From Dyadobacter diqingensis (GTDB lineage: Bacteria > Bacteroidota > Bacteroidia > Cytophagales > Spirosomataceae), in assembly GCF_024220585.1 (NCBI RefSeq), contig NZ_JAMXKF010000003.1, positions 248,001-312,000 on the forward strand: a stretch of DNA of 64,000 bases, written 5' to 3'. Both the position numbers and the translations under genes were made by a program. Every line of letters begins with the position of its first letter. Position 1 is the stretch's first letter. The notes beneath the pieces were generated by a model that did not search any database, had not been told where the DNA came from, and saw nothing but the letters and a program-made list of their open reading frames with translations. Of the stretch, positions 51,208-60,692 are shown in pieces.

Positions 51208-52181
51208 GTTATCGTAAAAGAAGCATGAGATATTTGTTCAGCGCGGGGATAGGCATTGTATGTACGGTTTTCCTGCTTTCGGGATGTACTCAGTCCGCCA
51301 AAAAGGAAAGAGACAACCCGGTTCAGGGGACGATTACGATAGCATCGGACGAATCATTCAAACCACTGGTAGATGCATTAACGAAAGCGTATCAGGGAAT
51401 TTATCCCAGAGCCCATTTCAATGTGGTGTATAAACCGGAGCAGGAAGCTATTCTTGAACTTTTGAAGGATAGCGTAAGAATGGTTTTTGCTACCAGACAA
51501 TTGAGTGATAAGGAAGTTCTGATGGTGAAACAGCAGGATGGAATTCAAAAAGCACATCACATTGCACTGGACGGGCTTGCGCTTGTTGTTAATGAGAGCA
51601 ATACCGACAGTTTGATCACAATGGATGAGCTGAAACTTATCTTTGAAGGGAAAATAACAGATTGGTCGCAACTGAAAGGAAGCAGCCAGAAAGGTGCAAT
51701 TACACTTGTTTTTGATAATGCGAATTCAAGTAATCTCAATTTTGTAATGACCAAGTTTAACTTGAAAAGCATTCAGAATTTGAGAATTACATCGGCAGGA
51801 TCCAACAAAAATGTGGTTGACGATATTAAAAAGAATCCCCTAAGCCTTGGTATTATCGGGGTAAACTGGATTAGCGACGGACACGAGAAACTGGCAAGAG
51901 AGCTTTCAGACGGAATAAGAGTCCTTGGAGTTTCCCAGAAATCAAATCCCGCTTCTGTTGCTGAATATTATCAGCCGTTCCAAAATGGATTGGAATTAAA
52001 AAACTATCCGCTTGCCCGCGATGTGTATATTATCATCAGGGAAGGATATGCCGGACTTGGCGGCGGTATGCTGAATTATATCGCCAGAGACGTCGGCGGA
52101 CTGATCATCCAAAAGATGGGATTGATTCCAACGGTGGTGTATCCAAGGGAACTGGAAATAAGGACCGGACAAAATTTTTAG
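51204..52181 (+). CDS. PstS-like substrate-binding lipoprotein
   Basis: 325 residues from the ATG at 51204, overlapping the preceding stop. Signal peptide with lipobox LLSGC (TVFLLSGCTQS). The periplasmic binding-protein fold has GTITIASDESFKPLVDAL, HIALDGLALVVN, LKLIFEGKITDWSQLKG and GIIGVNWISD, all typical of phosphate-binding PstS, although no pstCAB is near. Possibly a phosphate or other anion sensor, or a repurposed binding protein in the TonB system. Confidence 0.82.
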   Translation: MSYRKRSMRYLFSAGIGIVCTVFLLSGCTQSAKKERDNPVQGTITIASDESFKPLVDALTKAYQGIYPRAHFNVVYKPEQEAILELLKDSVRMVFATRQLSDKEVLMVKQQDGIQKAHHIALDGLALVVNESNTDSLITMDELKLIFEGKITDWSQLKGSSQKGAITLVFDNANSSNLNFVMTKFNLKSIQNLRITSAGSNKNVVDDIKKNPLSLGIIGVNWISDGHEKLARELSDGIRVLGVSQKSNPASVAEYYQPFQNGLELKNYPLARDVYIIIREGYAGLGGGMLNYIARDVGGLIIQKMGLIPTVVYPRELEIRTGQNF

Positions 52182-52260
52182 TGTTCTTATACAATTTATT
52201 ACATTTGGAACTTGTTTATTGAAAGGCCAAATTTTTTGTCATTATATTAACCGGGTAAAA

Positions 52261-54030
52261 ATGAACAGAAACATGAGAATGAAGTTAGTAGCGCTGGTAT
52301 TATGCGTATTTTCTTTGGTAAAAGTACACGCACAAACAGTACAGGACGGTTTGGCTTTGTTACACGCTGAACGTAATAAGGAGGCAGGTGATTTGTTTAC
52401 AAAACTGGCTGCGGCATCTCCGTCAGCCGATAATCAATATTACCTTGGTTATTATTACGTAATTACCAAACAGTTGGATGAGGCGCAGAAGGCTTTTGAG
52501 AAAGGTATTCAGACTGACGAGAAATCTTATTTGAATCAGGTGGGTCTTGGAACAGTAGCCTTGGGAAAGGGAGATCGTGCAAAAGCAAAAGAATTGTTCG
52601 AGCTTGCTGAAAAGAAAAAAGGGAAAGATGCAGAAGTTCTTTTCCGTATAGGTGAGGCTTACACATTGTTCGAAAAGTCAAACGATCCTGCGGAAGCAAT
52701 CAGACTTTTGGACGAAGCTGTTAAAAGAGATAAAAATCTTGCTGATGCATACATCGCAAAAGGAGATGCTTTGATGTTGCGTAACGAAGGTGGTGCTGCG
52801 GTAACTGCTTACGAATACGCATTGACTGCAAAACCGAACTACGCAGTTGCGCACAACCGTATTGGTTCGGTGTATTTGAGAGGAAAAAACTATAACCTTG
52901 CTCTTGAAAACTACAAAAAAGCCATTGAAGCGGATCCAAATTTCGGTCCTGCTTACAAAGATTTGGCTGAGCTTTATTTCTTCGCTCAGAAATACAAACA
53001 AGCTGCTGATAACTTCGATCTTTACATGCAGAAAAGCGGAAATCTTGATCCTGAAACAAAACTTCGTGCTGCTCAGTTTGCATTTACAGCTGACGACTAT
53101 GCAAAGTCTTTGCAGATTCTTGATGAAATGAAAGGGAAAATCAATAACCCGATCACGCTTCGTATGTATGGCTGGTCTTATGCGAAAACCAACGAACCTG
53201 ATAAAGCGATTGCAGCTTTGACAGAATTCCTTAAAGTTTATCCTAAGGAAAAAATTATCGGAGATGACTACAAATACCTGGGCCGTGCTTACAATGCAAA
53301 AGCTACTGACGGAAAAGGATATGATTCAACAGGGGTGAAGTACATTTTGCAAGGTGCTGATTTGGATACTAACAAAACAGACGCTGCCAATACTTACAAA
53401 GAAGTTGGAGCATTGTACTACGCTGCAAAAGATTTCCCTAATGCTGCCAAAACTTACTACAAAGGTATTGCTTTGGATACAGCTAAGGCTTCTGCAAATG
53501 ATTACTACTATTTGGGACTTTCTAAATTCCAGACTGCTGGTGCAATGGGCGCGCTTAACAACACTGCTGGTGACAGTGCTCAGATTGCTACTGCAAAACG
53601 TAATCTTTACTTGTCAGCTGACTCGACTTTTGCTACGGTTACGCAAAAACTTCCTGACTGGCCATATGGTTACTACTGGAGAGCAAGTGCGCTTTACAAC
53701 GCATACGACAAACAGGAAAACATTGATAAAGGAATTTCAGCTCCTTACTACTTGAAGTTGACTGAACTGGCTGAGAAAGATCCGGATCCTTCAAAATACA
53801 AGTCGTATCTGAAACTTGCTTACAACTATTTAGCTTTCCATGCTCAGACTACATTGAAGGATGAAGCAAAATCTAAGGAATACTGGACTAAGTTGTTAGC
53901 GATCGATCCTAACAGTGCTGCTGCGAAAGAAGCACTTGGAATGGCTCCTTCTCCTGCAACTGATTCAACTGGAACTGCGCCAAAAGCTGCTGCAACGGCC
54001 ACTAAAAAACCAGCTCCAAAGAAGAAATAA
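52261..54030 (+). CDS. Exported tetratricopeptide-repeat protein
   Basis: 589 residues from the ATG at 52261 (MNRNMRMKLVALVLCVFSL, signal peptide cleaved after VHAQ). At least nine TPR motifs (for example DNQYYLGYYYVITKQLDEAQ, PNYAVAHNRIGSVYLRGKNY, PNFGPAYKDLAELYFFAQKY). The tail is Ala/Lys/Pro-rich (APKAAATATKKPAPKKK). Codon use favours common Bacteroidota codons, as in the exb genes, suggesting strong expression. Likely a periplasmic scaffold for the ExbBD-TonB complex, by operon context only. Confidence 0.87.
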   Translation: MNRNMRMKLVALVLCVFSLVKVHAQTVQDGLALLHAERNKEAGDLFTKLAAASPSADNQYYLGYYYVITKQLDEAQKAFEKGIQTDEKSYLNQVGLGTVALGKGDRAKAKELFELAEKKKGKDAEVLFRIGEAYTLFEKSNDPAEAIRLLDEAVKRDKNLADAYIAKGDALMLRNEGGAAVTAYEYALTAKPNYAVAHNRIGSVYLRGKNYNLALENYKKAIEADPNFGPAYKDLAELYFFAQKYKQAADNFDLYMQKSGNLDPETKLRAAQFAFTADDYAKSLQILDEMKGKINNPITLRMYGWSYAKTNEPDKAIAALTEFLKVYPKEKIIGDDYKYLGRAYNAKATDGKGYDSTGVKYILQGADLDTNKTDAANTYKEVGALYYAAKDFPNAAKTYYKGIALDTAKASANDYYYLGLSKFQTAGAMGALNNTAGDSAQIATAKRNLYLSADSTFATVTQKLPDWPYGYYWRASALYNAYDKQENIDKGISAPYYLKLTELAEKDPDPSKYKSYLKLAYNYLAFHAQTTLKDEAKSKEYWTKLLAIDPNSAAAKEALGMAPSPATDSTGTAPKAAATATKKPAPKKK

Positions 54031-54044
54031 TAGTCCGTAATAAG

Positions 54045-54089
54045 AAACGAAAAAGACCCATCGAAATATTCGACGGGTCTTTTTCGTTT
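54045..54089 (+). terminator. Terminator of the exb operon
   Basis: Perfect 15-bp stem AAACGAAAAAGACCC (54045-54059) and its complement at 54075-54089; inside the loop TCGA/TCGA can pair further. Followed by T-rich DNA. The hairpin closes the seven-gene operon. Confidence 0.9.
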
Positions 54090-54125
54090 TATTTTGAACA
54101 ATAATTTTTTAACTCTGTATCATGA

Positions 54126-54323
54126 TCAGCCAAGTGTAGATGGCAGCGGAAAGCAGTTGTTAAGTACGGTAAGATGCACAGCTCCGTAATTTTCGTAGCA
54201 CCAGTTCCTTAAACGTTTAACTTCAGCGGGCATTAACATGCGGATTGCTTTTCTTAATTCTTTTTCAAACAATCTGCGGTCGAAACTAACCTTTTGCAGA
54301 ATAATTTTAATGTATTCAAGCAT
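54126..54323 (-). CDS. Small conserved Cytophagales protein
   Basis: 65 residues from the ATG complementary to 54321-54323 (MLEYIKIILQKVSFDRRLFE); two codons earlier there is another ATG. Helical and basic: KELRKAIRMLMPAEVKRLRNWC. I recognise the pattern MLEYxKxILQKVSFD..LF.KEL.KA as recurring in small Bacteroidota proteins without assigned function. Single gene behind the exb terminator, convergent with it. Confidence 0.7.
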   Translation of the reverse strand: MLEYIKIILQKVSFDRRLFEKELRKAIRMLMPAEVKRLRNWCYENYGAVHLTVLNNCFPLPSTLG

Positions 54324-54434
54324 AGAGGCCATAGTATTATGTAGTTTTGCGGTTTAGGTAAGACACAAGGTTAGAAAAATCTTGGGGGAATATTGTCCCG
54401 CGACAATCACCAATTAGTGTAACGAATATTTTCC

Positions 54435-55829
54435 ATGAAATTATATGTAATTTTAAGCATAATTTTGTGTTTTTCTTGTACTATTCATGCGCAAATTATA
54501 AATAATGATCCAATTATTGAATTTGGTCCGAAAAATCTAAAAATGGACGAGCCATTCACGATTTCGGTAGTGGTACCCGATGTGGAAAACCGTCCTTCTG
54601 TAACTTTTCCGGAAATTGCAGGTTTGGAAAAACGGAGTAAATCAGCCACAAGTGCTATTAATACCGTCGGTGGGAAGAAGGTAGTAGTACAGACCATTAG
54701 TCAGCAATATTTCGCATTAAAGCAGGGAACATACAATATCGAGCCATTTTTTATCACGGTAAATGGTGTAAAAATAAAGTCTGAGGAGTTAACAGTGGTA
54801 TACTCGCCGGGCTCGGTGAGCAATCCTGATGTTGCGGTCCAGGACGACGTTACAGTGGTTCCTGAATCCGATAACAATGGCGAGGATATTTTCCTTTCTG
54901 TTGGTACCAATAAAAAGAGTGTTTTCATGCGTGAGGGTTTTGCACTGGGCATGTCGTTATATGTGGCTGAAAACGCACCCGTGCAAATGGATTTTTATCA
55001 GGTTAATACACAATTACAAGCGATATTAAAAAAACTGCGCCCGGTTGGTTGTTGGGAAGAAAATGTGGGTATTGAAGAAATTATCAAACACCGCATCACC
55101 ATTGGTGGCAGAAAATACACAGCTTACAATTTATATCAGGCCCAGTTTTTCCCGATGACTTTGCAGGATATTGTATTTCCGTCGGTAACTTTGGACATGT
55201 TGGTGGGAGGTGGTAAAACCGGAGAGGGTAAGGTGATAAAGTCTTTTCGCTCCAAAGCGATTAAGATCGTTGTAAAACCGCTGCCGCCACATCCGTTGAA
55301 GGATCAGATTGCCGTTGGGGAATACGGCCTTGTGGAGCGGTTGTCGAGCAAGATGGTTTATCCGGGCGAGAGCATCCGTTATTTGTTCAGGATTGAAGGA
55401 CGCGGTAATATTGCTGCGATACCCATGCCTGAGATTGCAACGAATTCTGCCTTCGATTTTTATCCGCCAGATGTCAGCAGGGTGATAAAAAGAAGCAGCC
55501 AGTACGTGACCGGAGAAAAGAGCTTTGACTATTTTGTTGTGCCCCGGCAGGACGGAACATTTCCCCTGGGAAGATATTTTCAATGGATCTATTTCAACCC
55601 CAGAACGGCAAAATATGATACCTTAATTTCGCAGCAAACCCTACAGGTTAAGGGAGAAGATTATAAGTTAGGAAACATATCATTACATGGCTCAGCAGGC
55701 CTGTATGATAACCTGGAAAGGCTGGACAGCAGCCAGGAATATTTTGATTTTAAACAAATATTAAAAGATGTGACCAATGCTGTTGTAATTTTACTGTTAA
55801 TTACGATGGTTTGGATATTTAGAAAATAA
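54435..55829 (+). CDS. batD: BatD-family protein
   Basis: 464 residues. Signal peptide (LYVILSIILCFSCTIHAQ), several beta-sandwich domains (IEFGPKNLKMDEPFTISVVV, MVYPGESIRYLFRIEGRGNI, FDYFVVPRQDGTFPLG) and one C-terminal transmembrane helix (AVVILLLITMVWIF). BatD is part of the Bat (Bacteroides aerotolerance) set with AAA+ ATPase MoxR and VWA proteins, none of which is adjacent, so the specific role is open. Ends 6 bases before aroC. Confidence 0.8.
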   Translation: MKLYVILSIILCFSCTIHAQIINNDPIIEFGPKNLKMDEPFTISVVVPDVENRPSVTFPEIAGLEKRSKSATSAINTVGGKKVVVQTISQQYFALKQGTYNIEPFFITVNGVKIKSEELTVVYSPGSVSNPDVAVQDDVTVVPESDNNGEDIFLSVGTNKKSVFMREGFALGMSLYVAENAPVQMDFYQVNTQLQAILKKLRPVGCWEENVGIEEIIKHRITIGGRKYTAYNLYQAQFFPMTLQDIVFPSVTLDMLVGGGKTGEGKVIKSFRSKAIKIVVKPLPPHPLKDQIAVGEYGLVERLSSKMVYPGESIRYLFRIEGRGNIAAIPMPEIATNSAFDFYPPDVSRVIKRSSQYVTGEKSFDYFVVPRQDGTFPLGRYFQWIYFNPRTAKYDTLISQQTLQVKGEDYKLGNISLHGSAGLYDNLERLDSSQEYFDFKQILKDVTNAVVILLLITMVWIFRK

Positions 55830-55835
55830 ACTTTC

Positions 55836-56915
55836 ATGGGTAGTACATACGGAAAAATATTTAAGATTTCCACATTCGGGGAATCACACGGAGTAGGAAT
55901 CGGTGTTGTGGTGGAAGGGTGCCCGGCAGGTGTGGATTTTGACACTGATTTTATTCAAAGCGAACTGACACGCCGCAAACCAGGGCAGTCGCGTATTACG
56001 ACACAACGTAAGGAAGCGGATGAATTCGAAGTTTTATCGGGTGTTTTTGAAGGAAAAACGACTGGTACACCTATTGCGCTCATCATCCGGAATGAAGATC
56101 AGCGGAGTAAAGATTATTCGCACATTGCCGCTCAGTTCCGTCCTTCTCATGCAGATTATACCTACCAGGCAAAATACGGCGTGCGTGATTACCGTGGCGG
56201 GGGAAGAAGCTCCGCGAGGGAAACCGCAGCGCGGGTGGCAGCGGGTGCGCTGGCGAAATTGCTGCTGGCGAACTTCGGGGTAAACATTCAGGCTTATGTG
56301 TCGCAGGTAGGCGGGATGAAGCTGGATAAGTCTTACACGGAACTGGATTTGACAGAGACTGAAAATAATGCTGTACGTTGTCCGGATCCGGAAATGGCGG
56401 CGGCAATGTTTACTTATATAGACGACGTCCGTAAAAAGGGCGATTCTATTGGAGGCGTTGTGAACTGTGTTGTGAAAGGGGCTCCGGTGGGATGGGGCGA
56501 ACCTGTTTTTGACAAACTGCACGCTGAGCTTGGCAAAGCCATGTTAAGTATCAATGCTGTAAAAGGATTTGAATACGGAAGCGGTTTTGACGGCGTTGCG
56601 ATGCTGGGTTCGGAGCATAATGATGCTTTTTACATTGATGAAAAGGGGGATGTACATACCCGTACGAACCATTCAGGCGGGATACAGGGTGGTATTTCCA
56701 ATGGAGAAGACATTTATTTCAGAGTAGCATTCAAGCCTGTGGCAACGATTATGCAGGATCAGGAAAGCGTTGATGCGCAAGGTGATGTCGCTATTGTGCA
56801 GGGTAAAGGGCGCCATGATCCTTGCGTTGTGCCTCGTGCTGTACCGATCGTGGAAGCGATGGCAGCATTGGTCCTGGCAGATTTCTATTTGAGAAATAAA
56901 GCGAGTAAGCTTTAA
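55836..56915 (+). CDS. aroC: Chorismate synthase
   Basis: 359 residues. [57 protein letters not shown] (read in two parts, residues ~100-140), and [20 protein letters not shown] are diagnostic. It makes chorismate from EPSP with reduced FMN, the last common step of aromatic synthesis. Its stop overlaps the small convergent membrane protein gene. Confidence 0.97.
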   Translation: MGSTYGKIFKISTFGESHGVGIGVVVEGCPAGVDFDTDFIQSELTRRKPGQSRITTQRKEADEFEVLSGVFEGKTTGTPIALIIRNEDQRSKDYSHIAAQFRPSHADYTYQAKYGVRDYRGGGRSSARETAARVAAGALAKLLLANFGVNIQAYVSQVGGMKLDKSYTELDLTETENNAVRCPDPEMAAAMFTYIDDVRKKGDSIGGVVNCVVKGAPVGWGEPVFDKLHAELGKAMLSINAVKGFEYGSGFDGVAMLGSEHNDAFYIDEKGDVHTRTNHSGGIQGGISNGEDIYFRVAFKPVATIMQDQESVDAQGDVAIVQGKGRHDPCVVPRAVPIVEAMAALVLADFYLRNKASKL

Positions 56916-57100
56916 CTTTTTTTGCGCCTGCGGTTCAGGCTTAAAACGAGCCAGATGGTTCCCAGAAATTCAACCGTAAGACCGCTCAGAATGGTGGGAT
57001 TACTAAATTGCACATGTGTAGGCTTGATAAAAGCACCCGTAGCAATTAATAGCAGACCTGCTGATAAGATGATAATAGCGTTTAGTAGATTCAGTTTCAC
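56912..57100 (-). CDS. Small two-helix membrane protein (62 residues)
   Basis: [20 protein letters not shown] then [33 protein letters not shown]: two transmembrane helices and a basic tail. Plausible as a real gene from its amphipathic composition, but short and in part opposite the long 5' frame of apbE (56922-57100). It stops four bases inside aroC. Function unknown. Confidence 0.6.
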   Translation of the reverse strand: MKLNLLNAIIILSAGLLLIATGAFIKPTHVQFSNPTILSGLTVEFLGTIWLVLSLNRRRKKS

Positions 57101-58136
57101 CCGATTATATCGTTCGTTCCACTTTATTAAAAACTTTGGTTCAAAGAATTACTATGTATCGAATATAGGGATTCTATTTCTGCTATGCTATTTTCCAACT
57201 CAAATATTTGCGCAGGAAAAACGGTACTCCTTTGAAAGAGGACTTATGGGGTCGCCCTTTAAGCTCATCATTTATGCTCCTGACGACTCGCTGGCGAACA
57301 AGGCAGCGCAACATGCTTTCAAGCGCATCGAAGACCTTAATCTGTCTTTAAGCGATTACAGGGACGATAGTGAGATTAATGCCGTCTCGGCGCAATCAGG
57401 TTCTGATCAATGGATTCATGTGAGTAAAGACCTGTTTGACATTTTGTTTGTCTCGGATGATATAAGCAAAAAGACCAATGGAGCCTTTGACGCTACACTC
57501 GGCCCGATTGTGCAGGAGTGGAGACGTGCCACACGCAAAGGATATTTTCCGGATAAAGAACTCATTGCAAATGCACTTGGAAGAACGGGTTATCGTAAGA
57601 TTAAATTCAATGCAGCAACCCAGCGTGTTCAGTTGAAAGATAAAGGCATGAGACTGGATATTGGCGGTCTGGGTAAAGGATTTGCAGCCGATGAGGCGGT
57701 GAAAGTTCTGAAAAGTTATGGTATAAAATCGGCCATGATTGATGCAGGTGGAAAACTTGCGCTAATGGATCCACCGCCGGGAGAAAAAGGCTGGAAAATC
57801 GTTATTTCCTCAGGAAGGGATTCGATCGAGACGATCGAATATGCCAATGTCGGCATCGCGACATCCGGACCTACTTACCGATATCTTGAATACAACGGAA
57901 AGCGTTATTCGCACATTGTCGATCCTAAAACGGGCATAGGACTTGAACACCATGTAAGAACTACGGTTATTTCTCCAAATGCCACAGAAGCTGATGCACT
58001 GGCGACAGCTTTCAGTGTTTCGGGGATAACCGAGGGAAAGAAATATATCAAGCGTTTCCCTAACAATAAAGTCTGGCTGGTCGAAACAAAAAACGATCAG
58101 GTAAAAAGCTGGAATACGATTTTGAAAGATAAATAA
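57069..58136 (+). CDS. apbE: FAD:protein FMN transferase (start uncertain)
   Basis: 356 residues if started at the only plausible ATG (57069, [16 protein letters not shown]); hydrophobic export signal NIGILFLLCYFPTQIFAQ lies at about residues 32-49. The ApbE core shows LNLSLSDYRDDSEINAV, GAFDATLGPIVQEWR, MRLDIGGLGKGFAADEA, SAMIDAGGKLALM, HIVDPKTG and ATEADALATAFS. It attaches FMN to Thr in periplasmic electron-transfer proteins such as Rnf/Nqr subunits. The frame stays open upstream to 56922. The ATG overlaps the start of the opposite small gene, so a non-ATG start nearer the signal peptide is possible. Confidence 0.85.
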   Translation: MIIAFSRFSFTRLYRSFHFIKNFGSKNYYVSNIGILFLLCYFPTQIFAQEKRYSFERGLMGSPFKLIIYAPDDSLANKAAQHAFKRIEDLNLSLSDYRDDSEINAVSAQSGSDQWIHVSKDLFDILFVSDDISKKTNGAFDATLGPIVQEWRRATRKGYFPDKELIANALGRTGYRKIKFNAATQRVQLKDKGMRLDIGGLGKGFAADEAVKVLKSYGIKSAMIDAGGKLALMDPPPGEKGWKIVISSGRDSIETIEYANVGIATSGPTYRYLEYNGKRYSHIVDPKTGIGLEHHVRTTVISPNATEADALATAFSVSGITEGKKYIKRFPNNKVWLVETKNDQVKSWNTILKDK

Positions 58137-58179
58137 AACAATAAAGGCTGCGATTCGAAACCACAGCCTTTATTGTTTT
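58135..58179. terminator. Bidirectional terminator between apbE and the oxidoreductase
   Basis: Perfect 16-bp arms AAAACAATAAAGGCTG (58135-58150) and its complement at 58164-58179, loop of 13. A-run and T-run on either side serve both convergent genes. Confidence 0.88.
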
Positions 58180-58191
58180 ATTGGAAAAATA

Positions 58192-59535
58192 TTAGATCAC
58201 GATTGTTTTTCCTGGTACTGCAACAGGATATAACCCGTCTGGTCCCGGAAGGATTTTCGGATTTGCATCCCATGCAAGCTTGTCAGGGAACAAGTTGATA
58301 TCAGAATTCAATGCCTCATCCCACTTGATCATTTTACCGGAATAAGTAGCCATACGACCCATGATGGCTGTCATAGTACTTTTTGCTCCGTTTTCAGCAT
58401 CGGCAAATTTGTATTCACCTTTCGCTACCGCAGCAAATAAGTCATCATGCTCAACCTGATATGGGTTAATGTCGCCTTTGTCATCATGTTGGTAAATAAC
58501 GCCTCCCTTGTAATCCTTCAGGATCGTTTTCTTTCCGTCGAAGCTGTCGATACGCCCTTTTGTTCCTACAAACGCTTCGTCTACCTTATTCCATGTACCT
58601 TCAAACTGGCGGCACTGGCTTGAAATGGTCGTTCCGTCTGCATAAACAAGATCAAGTGTATGGTGGTCAAAAATTTCACCGTACTGCTTTCCGGTACGTA
58701 CCTCGCGTCCACCCGTTCCCTGGATTTGAACAGGATAACCGCGTTTTACCCAGTTGGCCACGTCGATATTGTGTACGTGTTGTTCTGAAATATGATCACC
58801 GCATAACCAGTTGAAATAATACCAGTTTCTCATTTGGTATTCCATTTCTGTCTGGTTTGGCTGACGTTCTTTCATCCAAGGGCTGCTACCCACCCAGTAA
58901 ACCTGTCCGCCAACGATATCCCCCAAAGCACCATCATGAATTCTCTTGATTGCTTCAAGGTAATTGCGCTGGTAGTGGCGCTGAAGACCCACAACCACGT
59001 TCAATTTCTTCTTTTTGGCTTCTTCTGCAACAGCCAGCACTTTACGGATACCCGGCGCATCCGTTGCTACCGGTTTTTCCATGAAGATATGTTTGTCATT
59101 TTTGACAGCTTCTTCAAAATGTGAAGGACGGAATCCCGGAGGTGTTGCCAAAATAACAACGTCCACATCTTTCAGCGCGATCGCCTTTTTAAAAGCGTCA
59201 AAACCCACGAATTTGCGGTCGTCAGGTACATCTACTTTTGTTTTGATATCCACAACAACACCTGCTGCATTTTTGTATTTTTTTGCAGTAAGGTTTCTGT
59301 AAGATTCATCCAGTCTGTCTTTGAAAGCATCAGCCATTGCCACAATCTGAACATTCTGGCTTGTGCTCAATGCCTGCGCAGCTGCACCTGTTCCGCGTCC
59401 ACCACAGCCTATCAATGCTACCTTGATGGTATCACCCACAGCACTGTTATACCCATAACCAGCAAGAGGGCTAAGGATAACACCACCGGCAACCAAGCCG
59501 GAAGCTTTAAGGAATTCGCGTCTGTTTTTTTCCAT
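58192..59535 (-). CDS. Tat-exported Gfo/Idh/MocA-family oxidoreductase
   Basis: 447 residues. Twin-arginine signal RREFLKASGLVAGGVILSPL (residues ~5-24), Rossmann VALIGCGGRGTG, DVVILATPPGFRPSHFEEAV, and HIFMEKPVATDAPG (the EKP motif) followed by the (beta/alpha) substrate domain. Such exported oxidoreductases are abundant in polysaccharide-degrading Bacteroidota and act on sugars with tightly held NAD. The upstream neighbour, 28 bases away, is the SUMF1-fold protein, so they form one operon. Confidence 0.93.
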   Translation of the reverse strand: MEKNRREFLKASGLVAGGVILSPLAGYGYNSAVGDTIKVALIGCGGRGTGAAAQALSTSQNVQIVAMADAFKDRLDESYRNLTAKKYKNAAGVVVDIKTKVDVPDDRKFVGFDAFKKAIALKDVDVVILATPPGFRPSHFEEAVKNDKHIFMEKPVATDAPGIRKVLAVAEEAKKKKLNVVVGLQRHYQRNYLEAIKRIHDGALGDIVGGQVYWVGSSPWMKERQPNQTEMEYQMRNWYYFNWLCGDHISEQHVHNIDVANWVKRGYPVQIQGTGGREVRTGKQYGEIFDHHTLDLVYADGTTISSQCRQFEGTWNKVDEAFVGTKGRIDSFDGKKTILKDYKGGVIYQHDDKGDINPYQVEHDDLFAAVAKGEYKFADAENGAKSTMTAIMGRMATYSGKMIKWDEALNSDINLFPDKLAWDANPKILPGPDGLYPVAVPGKTIVI

Positions 59536-59563
59536 TTTTAATGTTTAATTAAGAGTTTGTATA

Positions 59564-60550
59564 TCAATAATCTTCTATTAATGCTGGGCTGTAATATTTT
59601 GCGATCTCTTCTGCGGATGGCGTCTTAAGCGGTCTTACCAATCTGAATCCTACAAAAGAAGCACTGGTCATCCACCATTCGCTTTTTGGAAGTTGTGGAT
59701 CCAAAACTTTCCATTCCGGTTTTGAAGCAGTACGGGCAGCACTTCTCAAATCCGTTGGCTCGTCATCCCATGACCCTCCGCGAACGGCTGTCGGATAAAG
59801 TTCTTTGACAGGTGCAAAGGCTTCTCCGGCTGGTTGTTTTGCATAATAATCAGGAATATACTGGTCAAGAGTCCATTCCATTACATTACCGTGCATATCG
59901 TGCAGACCCCATGCGTTCGGTTTTTTCGTACCAATTTTTTTGTATGCAGAGTTGCTGTTTTTACGGTACCATGCATATTCATCGATTTTCGAAGGATCGG
60001 CTCCAAAAGAATAAGCAGTTTTTGAACCGGCGCGGCATGCATATTCCCACTCCGCTTCTGTTGGCAGACGGTAGAAAACGCCCGTTTTTTCATAAAGCCA
60101 TTTACAGAAAAGAATAGCCGCATATTGCGTCATGTTGATGGCCGGGTAACCAGCGCGCCCCATTCCGAAGGACATATCCACATAGGGAGGACTTGGGCGG
60201 GTACTTGCATCTGTTTTGGCAACGCTTTTTTCCGGATCAGGATTACGCAATGCCATTTCTTTCTCCATATTCTTGAAAGCGTACAGGTCATAAATGTCCC
60301 ATACAACTTCAAATTTTCCCATCCAGAAAGGATCAATTTTTACCTTGTGCTGAGGGCCTTCGTCGGCTCTTCTGCCTTTTTCGGCGGCTGGACTTCCCAT
60401 TTGGTATTCGCCGCCCGGGATGGCAACCATGTCATAAACTTGTGAACTTCCGCCGATTTTCTGCGTGTAACTTTTAAAATTACTGTCTTGCGCGGAAGCA
60501 TTAAAACAAATAAGAATTACAGGGATTAGGTTAAGGATTTTTTTGTACAT
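59564..60550 (-). CDS. Secreted SUMF1/FGE-fold protein lacking catalytic cysteines
   Basis: 328 residues, signal peptide MYKKILNLIPVILICFNASA. The formylglycine-generating-enzyme fold is clear: IPGGEYQMGSPAAEKGRRAD, DPFWMGKFEVVW, RLPTEAEWEYACRAGS, WGLHDMHGNVMEW and AVRGGSWDDEPTDLRSAAR. In true FGE two cysteines lie in the segment after GGSW; here that segment is DDEPTDLRSAAR with no Cys, so copper-dependent Cys oxidation is not possible at that site. Likely a structural or carbohydrate-related SUMF1-like protein. Cotranscribed with the Gfo/Idh gene. Confidence 0.9.
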   Translation of the reverse strand: MYKKILNLIPVILICFNASAQDSNFKSYTQKIGGSSQVYDMVAIPGGEYQMGSPAAEKGRRADEGPQHKVKIDPFWMGKFEVVWDIYDLYAFKNMEKEMALRNPDPEKSVAKTDASTRPSPPYVDMSFGMGRAGYPAINMTQYAAILFCKWLYEKTGVFYRLPTEAEWEYACRAGSKTAYSFGADPSKIDEYAWYRKNSNSAYKKIGTKKPNAWGLHDMHGNVMEWTLDQYIPDYYAKQPAGEAFAPVKELYPTAVRGGSWDDEPTDLRSAARTASKPEWKVLDPQLPKSEWWMTSASFVGFRLVRPLKTPSAEEIAKYYSPALIEDY

Positions 60551-60638
60551 AATTTTTAAAAATGTGTTCGCATTGAACCATATAACAAAGAATAAGTAGC
60601 AATATTATGCTATTTACCCTATGAAAACGAATTTTTTC

Positions 60639-60667
60639 TTTGTTCTTTAATATCTATCCTACCTTTG
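60639..60667 (+). promoter_or_regulatory. Probable promoter of the ABC-F gene
   Basis: TTTG at 60639-60642 and TACCTTTG at 60660-60667 with a 17-base spacer (19 is usual). The ATG of the ABC-F gene is 25 bases after the -7 element. Confidence 0.55.
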
Positions 60668-60692
60668 TATATATAGAATCCAAATTTTACCT

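Noticed and set aside
59564..60550. Functional formylglycine-generating enzyme
   Set aside because: Both catalytic cysteines are missing and there is no sulfatase nearby.
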